Positions 58,075 to 64,000 of a stretch of DNA of 64,000 bases are shown here, piece after piece (positions within the stretch are counted from its first letter, which is position 1; each line of letters opens with the position of its first letter). The DNA is from Glandiceps talaboti. Taxonomy: Eukaryota > Hemichordata > Enteropneusta > Spengelidae. A program made the translations under genes and the position numbers. The stretch spans positions 17,408,098-17,472,097 of the forward strand of contig NC_135560.1 of the NCBI RefSeq assembly GCF_964340395.1. Reading direction: 5' to 3'. The notes below the pieces were generated by a model that was given only the letters and a program-made list of their open reading frames with translations, made no database searches and had not been told where the DNA came from.

Positions 58075-61000
58075 ATAACTGAATGACATTCAGTCAGTCG
58101 GTGGGTGGGTGGGTTAGCGGTCTGACAGACAGACGGACAGCTGAAACAGACCTATGCAAATCATCTACACTATGTGCTGGTTGTGTATTCCTGTTGTATC
58201 TATGTAATATTATACTTGGTTCGACTGTGACTATCCAATACACAGACTATACAGACACGGGGACCAAGTTCACCTAGCAATCAGCCTTAAATGTTATTCC
58301 GTTTTATATATGTACATGTAGTGATACTACCGTATTTCACAAGTTCTAAGGTTCAATGAGTGCATATGGCTTACAACTACCGTTCTCACATGACAAGTAC
58401 AGTTTAATGAACGTCTACACCGTGGAAAATCGTCAAGGAAACATTAGAATTCCTGGTATATTATACAAAAACCTTTCCTGATATGTCCATCACATTACTT
58501 ACCGTTTTCAGTCTTGAACACATTCAGAAGTCAAACGATTGACGAAAATTGCACAAAGTTTTTCTTACAATATATTTTTATGTTACCAATTTCAAAAAAT
58601 AAGAAAGAAAGAACTGCGCAAATATGTCAAAAATATGTATATCTAAAATTTGTATGTACATGTAAGGACTTTTCAAGAATTACACGAATAGTATGTAAGT
58701 TAATACTGAAAGCATTGAAGCGAAGGTCACTTGCTGAAGGCAATACAAACCATTTGTACTGTCGGATAAGGAAATGACTTTTCGTCTTACACTTCTTTTC
58801 GCATTTAAATTGGGCATTTTGGACGAAAGTCACGGACTATACGTCTACTAAAACTACTTACTTAGAGTGTTGTTCAAGTTTAAGATCAAGTTTCATTTCT
58901 CTTTGACTAGATAATGGATCACTGTGAAAATTGGAAAGTTGATATAATTGGATGTATTATTCAGTTTTGGTGCATTAGTAATGAACTAGAACATCATCAG
59001 TCAACCGACTACACCACAAATGTAGACAGTTACAAATGTTGGACATCTCATAGTGTACATATAATGTGTGAGTTACATGGCAAACATCTCTTCTTCAATG
59101 TCGTCTAAAAAAAGTGTTGCCGATACATGTACCTTTCAAGAAAGTAGTGATGATGTGTCCGATCATTAGTTTTTATATTCAGATTTTACTTAGAAAACAC
59201 TTTTAGTCAGTTGGACATCTCAACGTTGTGAATCAAGGGTTTGGTAGGTGGCTTTGTGATTGTAATTAGTGATACATAAGTTTAAAAGCCGCGTATACTA
59301 CAGTCGTTTAGGTATTTGTAAGACCTTCCCATTAAAACACATAGGTGCTGTTATAATGAAGGTAAAGAAGACAAACAGATAATTCTCACTATTATGAAGT
59401 ATAATACTGTGTAGTAGAATAATACTTCTTGGGTTTAAAAATGATGTATAATCTTTTTACACCTATTATTTTTCAGTTTTTGTGGTTACCTAATAAGGTA
59501 AACATAATTTCTCACTTTCAAGAATATTTTTTTTAGTTCGTTTTTCCTGGCTTGATGAAAGCTATAAGAAATTTTGGAAAACTTTTGCTTTGTTGAAACC
59601 GTTAAGTTTTTATTTGCGATTATTATAAACACATTTGGTTTGTTGGGAAAATATATCATCATTATCCCGACCTTTCAAACATTTTTCTGTTTTCGGAGGG
59701 ACACTTTAAAACTGTTGAAATCCGGAAGTTTGTATTTCACCATTAGTTAAGTGTGTGAGTGGAATACCCACATAGATATAATACACGTGTTTTTTCTGTT
59801 CCCCACTCCATGTTGCGAATGTACCTTAAGTGAGTGTTTAGTCGGTGAGTATCGATGCATTTCTTTTACCTAGAGTGCAAGTCCACAAGGGTTTTAGCGA
59901 AGTCTAAGTTAGCATTAACACTAACCCAATGATATAATTAACCAATTACCATTGAATATTGATCATTTGCTTCAGTAAACCGAGGCGGGTTTTCTCGGGC
60001 CAATCACATCCGTTATCCTGCAGGTACTCAAAGGTTGTCGTTCCGATTAAATCGCTGTATCAATTACTACTCAATTACCATCGTCTATTAGCTTCCTATG
60101 CCACACATATGCAGCTTAGATCACTAATGCGCTTGCTAATGACATTTCGTACTGTAACGGATTTTTGATTCGTGGAAGCCACATTACACAATTAGGGTAC
60201 GAGGTTGATAGTGTTTTGCATATCACGTGTCCAAACCCATCGTGGCGCCCAACATTTTGTTTGCAATCGTCATGTGAGTTAATTCGCCCCATGCTATTGC
60301 TGTAGGTCATGCAACTACTCCTGTGATTAGTGCAAGACAAAAAAGTTGCATAGTTTGGGTCAGTCAACGGTTAATTAAAGTTGAAACCTCGGAGAAGAAA
60401 GTCTTACGTCCGTGGCTTGTCTTACGAAGCAATGTGATGCAAAGAAAATATACCCTACGCCTGCAGAGATATTTCAGCAATATACTGACAACCCAAAGAA
60501 CGTATATGCACAGAAATATATAGTCTCCAAATGAACCCAAATTTTACTGACGGGCTGCTGTGGCAATATTTGAAATTTTAAATAAACTCTTCAATATCAA
60601 ACAAAGATATTGGAGAGTTCAGCAATTAATCACTCTCAGTGCTGAATAAAATACACCGACAAATCAGGTTGTGAATGAAAAAAGTTTGCGAAACAGATAG
60701 TTTTATTCATGTGGCGTATAAATTGTACTTGATGAGTATATTGTGAGTATCACGTGTTGAAGAGAAATGAGTTCATGTAGGCGAACGATTAATCAAATTG
60801 GCGCGCTCCATAAATACAATTTTTCCACGTCGCCGAGCAATATATTGATTCATAATCACTCCGTTATAAGTTTTGTGCTGGGAATTTTGCTGTAAAGTGG
60901 AAGAACGGGTAGTGTGAGAGAGTATGTAGCAGGTGCGTGAGTCAACCACACAACACGCTCACCATATGACTAAAGACTCTACTAGACAACACAGTGTATT

Positions 61001-61374
61001 CACTGTTTCTAGGAGTTTGACAAATGCAATATTGAGATAATATCGGTAACATTGACTGCTCCAATATGAAGTCCACTCTACAAAGGTGGCAGTTCCTTGT
61101 TTAGCACCCGAAAAAAAAAGCAGTTTAGAACCCAGACTTCTATAAAATGTGCAACCCCGACACAAAACCCCGTATACTGTAATATACCCGGCCCCGCTGT
61201 CTAAACCCCTTAACTTGAAAACATTACAGTGCCTTCTAAAGGTTACGTTCCCAAGTAAATATTACACAACTACATGTATATTGCATTCCTCTGGATTCCA
61301 GTTATATTGTGTTATATTATTGGGTGTGTGAAGCAGCCGGTCGTGCAGTTCAGAGAGAAATAGGGTACTGTCTT
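58071..61374. other. Noncoding stretch
   Basis: No supportable gene. Open frames are under 90 codons, without domains. Confidence 0.35.
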
Positions 61375-61765
61375 ACTTATTTATTAAACTTTATTTAAAG
61401 TGGGTAGCCCAGTTGGCCGAGGACAATCTTCCCTGGGGCCCTCTGAATATAAATAGCACAAAGACAAATACAAACTGTACAATAAGGACATATAATAAAC
61501 AGTAAAAGTGTCTATAACATTTTGTCATAAAATATTGGTGACAGCCACGTGTGAAGGAAGACAACAATGTTCTGTTTCTCACTTCAAGTGGTAAGGTATT
61601 CCAAATATTTGCGCCTGAAAAAAAATAACTTTGATTAAAATATTCAATTCTAGGTCGAGGTACTAACAAGTCGTTGTTTTTGATCGACCTGGTTCTATAA
61701 TTATGATAGTTGTGAACATACTTAAACTATGAGTCCAAATACTCAGGGCTGTTTAGGGACTTGAA
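61375..61765 (-). pseudogene. Non-LTR retrotransposon 3' remnant (RT C-terminus)
   Basis: The minus-strand frame reads VHNYHNYRTRSIKNN, then VPRPRIEYFNQSYFFSGANIW, then NTLPLEVRN and finally GPQGRLSSANWATHFK with its stop at 61391. The HNYxTR / PR...F..GxxxWNxLP pattern is the usual C-terminal end of CR1/Jockey/RTE-like LINE polymerases. The catalytic domains are missing, so this is a 5'-truncated fragment. The 3' end is an A/T-rich TAAATAAAG stretch rather than a long poly-A. Confidence 0.75.
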
Positions 61766-61795
61766 GGTAAAACAGACTTATTAAAACTCTAGTTA

Positions 61796-62104
61796 TTACT
61801 TCACAGTCACGATGGGGGAACAGTTGTAATTCCATGAGACATTATTGTCTAACACATTAAACTTATTCTGGCAAATCTGCAAGACATCCCCTTCCAATAT
61901 CATTTTAGGCTGAACAATTTTCGTGACAAAATTCTGCAACTTCCACTCTTTGCATATTAAAAATTTACTATTGACAATTTTACAAGGGAATGTGTATATC
62001 TTTTCGAATTCGTCATATGTTCGTAAAAGTCGATAAGTTGTACGGTTCGCCCTCCGTAAACAACTAGCTAGATAGCCACCACTTTTGTAATAATTGACGT
62101 TCAT
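61796..62104 (-). other. Unassigned 102-codon ORF beside the LINE remnant
   Basis: The ORF starts with ATG and has protein-like composition (LRRANRTTYRLLRTYDEFEK, CKEWKLQNFVTKIV). It matches no family I know and is not in frame with the neighbouring LINE fragment. It could be retroelement-derived or chance. Confidence 0.2.
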
Positions 62105-62459
62105 TTGTGCACGTTATCGTGCCATAGTATATAATATCCAGGAAGGTTGGAGATGTCAATTAATCCCCGAGGGATCCATTTCCCCGAGGTTATAGTAGAT
62201 GCCAAGAGAAATAGCTAGCTGTAACGTCTCATTCACAAGTGTTCATATACGACCATCAGAGAAATCTTTTATTAGACATGAATTGTTCACATGGTTCAGG
62301 CACTTATTATCTAGTCAAAACTAGAATGCTATAATCATTTGGTGCGTGGCTCTCCCGAAATTGCTTCGCTGCCTGTGATGGCAGTGACTTAAAAACATTT
62401 TTCCACTTTAATTTGACTTTACTTTTTGTGGTTAGTATTAAAAATGCATGTATGCTTGA

Positions 62460-62548
<89 letters not shown>
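62460..62548. repeat. (CAGA)n-(CA)n microsatellite
   Basis: CAGA to about 62500, then CA to 62548. Confidence 0.95.
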
Positions 62549-62549
<1 letters not shown>

Positions 62550-62639
62550 CGAAAAACACCCACTGACTAACGATATTACGCATCTTTAATTCTTGATATT
62601 AATATTGTAATATGTCATTTAATACCAGAAGGCCTACAT

Positions 62640-62880
62640 CCGGTAAAACGGGAGTTGGACGGAGGTTATGTTTTCACCTCTGTTGTTTGTCTGTATGTAT
62701 ATCGGTTTGTTTTGTTAACTGAATATCTCAAAAAGGTTTCAAACTTTGTGGAAAGTTTGCCCACGAGACAAGAAGAACCCGACTAGATTTTTGTGGAGAT
62801 CCGATTCCAGATCTGGGCTTTCGGGAAGATTTTAGTTAAGTTTCTTAGGTTTTTGAATACTTATCCGGAAAACGTGCTCA
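62640..62880 (+). repeat. Interspersed repeat of the GTTATGTTTTCACC type
   Basis: The block GGAGGTTATGTTTTCACCTC, then TGTTTGTCTGTATGTAT, then AATATCTCAAAAAGG and AACTTTGTGGAAAGTTTGCC has the word order of a dispersed repeat I have seen in several marine invertebrate genomes. No ends can be drawn. Confidence 0.45.
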
Positions 62881-63711
62881 ACGTTGGCGGAATCATGAGC
62901 ACCTTGTAGATATCAGTTTTAGAGCGATACATTCTGATCGTGTTCGGGCTCTAGTAGCTATCTATAACCGAGGAAAATATATTGCATTTTACTTTCGAGA
63001 CAGATACGTCGGCTCGTAGAACCAGAATCTTGATATGTAAGTATGAAATATTAAACATAGTAATCCAATTTAGTACTCTGGGCAGGAGGTTTGATTAATG
63101 GTCGTCTGCTACCTAAACACGTCATTACTTACAAGTTCGTTTTTGACAAAACCCTAATATTTTTTAACTTATTTTCGAACGGTTGACAGCAAATGAACTG
63201 TACACGTACACTGAAATGATTTACAAATCGTGCGATATGTTAAAATACGATCACACTTCCCCTGAAATCATCGAAATGAGATTCTAACTTTGTGACTCAA
63301 AAGAACACCGGCAGGCAAAAAAGACAGGAAGGTGAAAAAATCGATTCCCAATCGGTATTAGTTGGCAGTGTAATGAGTTCAGTAATTCCAAATTGGTAAG
63401 GACCATTAATTTAGTCATTCTTCATATTGATCAACGTGTTAAATCATCTATTCACACTGTCAGCTTTGATTTTTTCACTCACTTTCGTGCTTTTAGACTA
63501 TAACAACATAGCCACTGCGTCGCCAACCAACAAATACATGATGCATTTCTTACGTCATTTTGGTTCATGAATAACGATTTAGAATACGGAGAGTATAAAT
63601 GTGAGAGAATATAAACTCCGAAGTGTTGTTTTTACTTAAAGGAGTCGAGTATAGAGATTCTAATGGCGCGTGAAATATTAAGAAATTTGACGCAAGAACA
63701 TTTGGTAAGCA
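62881..63711. other. Noncoding stretch
   Basis: Nothing supportable. Confidence 0.35.
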
Positions 63712-63812
63712 TACATACATAGATACATACATATAACTATACATAGATAGATACATGCATACATGCCATCCATCCATCCATACATACATACATACATACA
63801 TACATACATACA

Positions 63813-63842
<30 letters not shown>
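63712..63842. repeat. (CATA)n microsatellite with GATA and CATC variants
   Basis: Imperfect units to about 63775, then pure CATA to 63842. Confidence 0.95.
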
Positions 63843-63845
<3 letters not shown>

Positions 63846-63848
63846 TTT

Positions 63849-63968
63849 CATTTGAATTGGTATACAGCAGTTTCCATGTTCCCGTATGTATGCAGCTTTG
63901 GCAGCAGCTTCTGCTTCAGCTTTCTTGACTCGGCGTTTACTTTCTTTCTGTTGAAGTGTTTCTCTCTG
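63849..63968 (-). CDS. Possible partial exon at the right edge
   Basis: One minus-strand frame gives QRETLQQKESKRRVKKAE, then AEAAAKAAYIREHGNCC, a highly charged, Ala-rich helix-like stretch unlike the surrounding repeats. An in-frame stop lies just upstream, so a splice acceptor such as AAAAGTCAG (about 63966) would be needed; it has a poor pyrimidine tract. No family recognised. Confidence 0.22.
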
Positions 63969-64000
63969 ACTTTTGGTTTTGTTCCATTATATTCAGAAAT

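Overview
The window is AT-rich nuclear DNA of an animal. Its genes have GT-AG introns, tetra-, tri- and dinucleotide arrays occur every few kilobases, and there are small fold-back DNA transposons and broken non-LTR retrotransposons. FAM221B, a DUF4773 secreted protein, a DUF1761 membrane protein and two large intronless-CDS leucine-rich-repeat (LRR) receptors together suggest a marine invertebrate bilaterian. An invertebrate deuterostome (hemichordate, cephalochordate or echinoderm) or a lophotrochozoan would fit; the species cannot be named from this sequence.

Layout. 1-8.3 kb: no supportable gene, only interspersed repeats and one MITE (772-1061). 8.7-15.9 kb: a head-to-head pair, a four-exon DUF4773 secreted-protein gene on the minus strand (8690-10164) and a six-exon FAM221B gene on the plus strand (10492-15878). 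They share a 327-bp divergent promoter with a perfect AGGTCA direct repeat (DR4) and a CTCF-like site. FAM221B introns 2 and 3 carry a 665-bp transposon-like insertion with an 8-bp target duplication, a duplicated 115-bp segment and a large CATA/CATG array. 15.9-22.1 kb: gene-empty, with a Mutator-like fold-back element (9-10 bp target duplication) and a 50-bp minisatellite. 22.1-23.2 kb: a two-coding-exon DUF1761 gene (minus strand). 23.3-24.0 kb: a LINE 3' remnant. 24.7-24.9 kb: a promoter-like patch with a short ORF. 27.0-39.2 kb: two paralogous LRR type I membrane proteins on the minus strand, 1052 aa with an Ig domain and 801 aa without one. Both have the whole CDS in one exon and a 5'UTR splice acceptor just upstream of the ATG. 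39-64 kb: almost gene-free, with many microsatellites, one unidentified exon-like ORF near 50 kb, a second LINE remnant at 61.4-61.8 kb and a possible partial exon at the right edge.

How the genes relate. The DUF4773 and FAM221B genes may share regulation through the divergent promoter. The LRR pair is a local tandem duplication whose C-terminal halves are collinear. Their N-terminal halves differ by 48-residue double-LRR units, a Cys-bearing island and the Ig domain, which is the kind of change expected in a diversifying receptor or adhesion family. No operon-like organisation is present.
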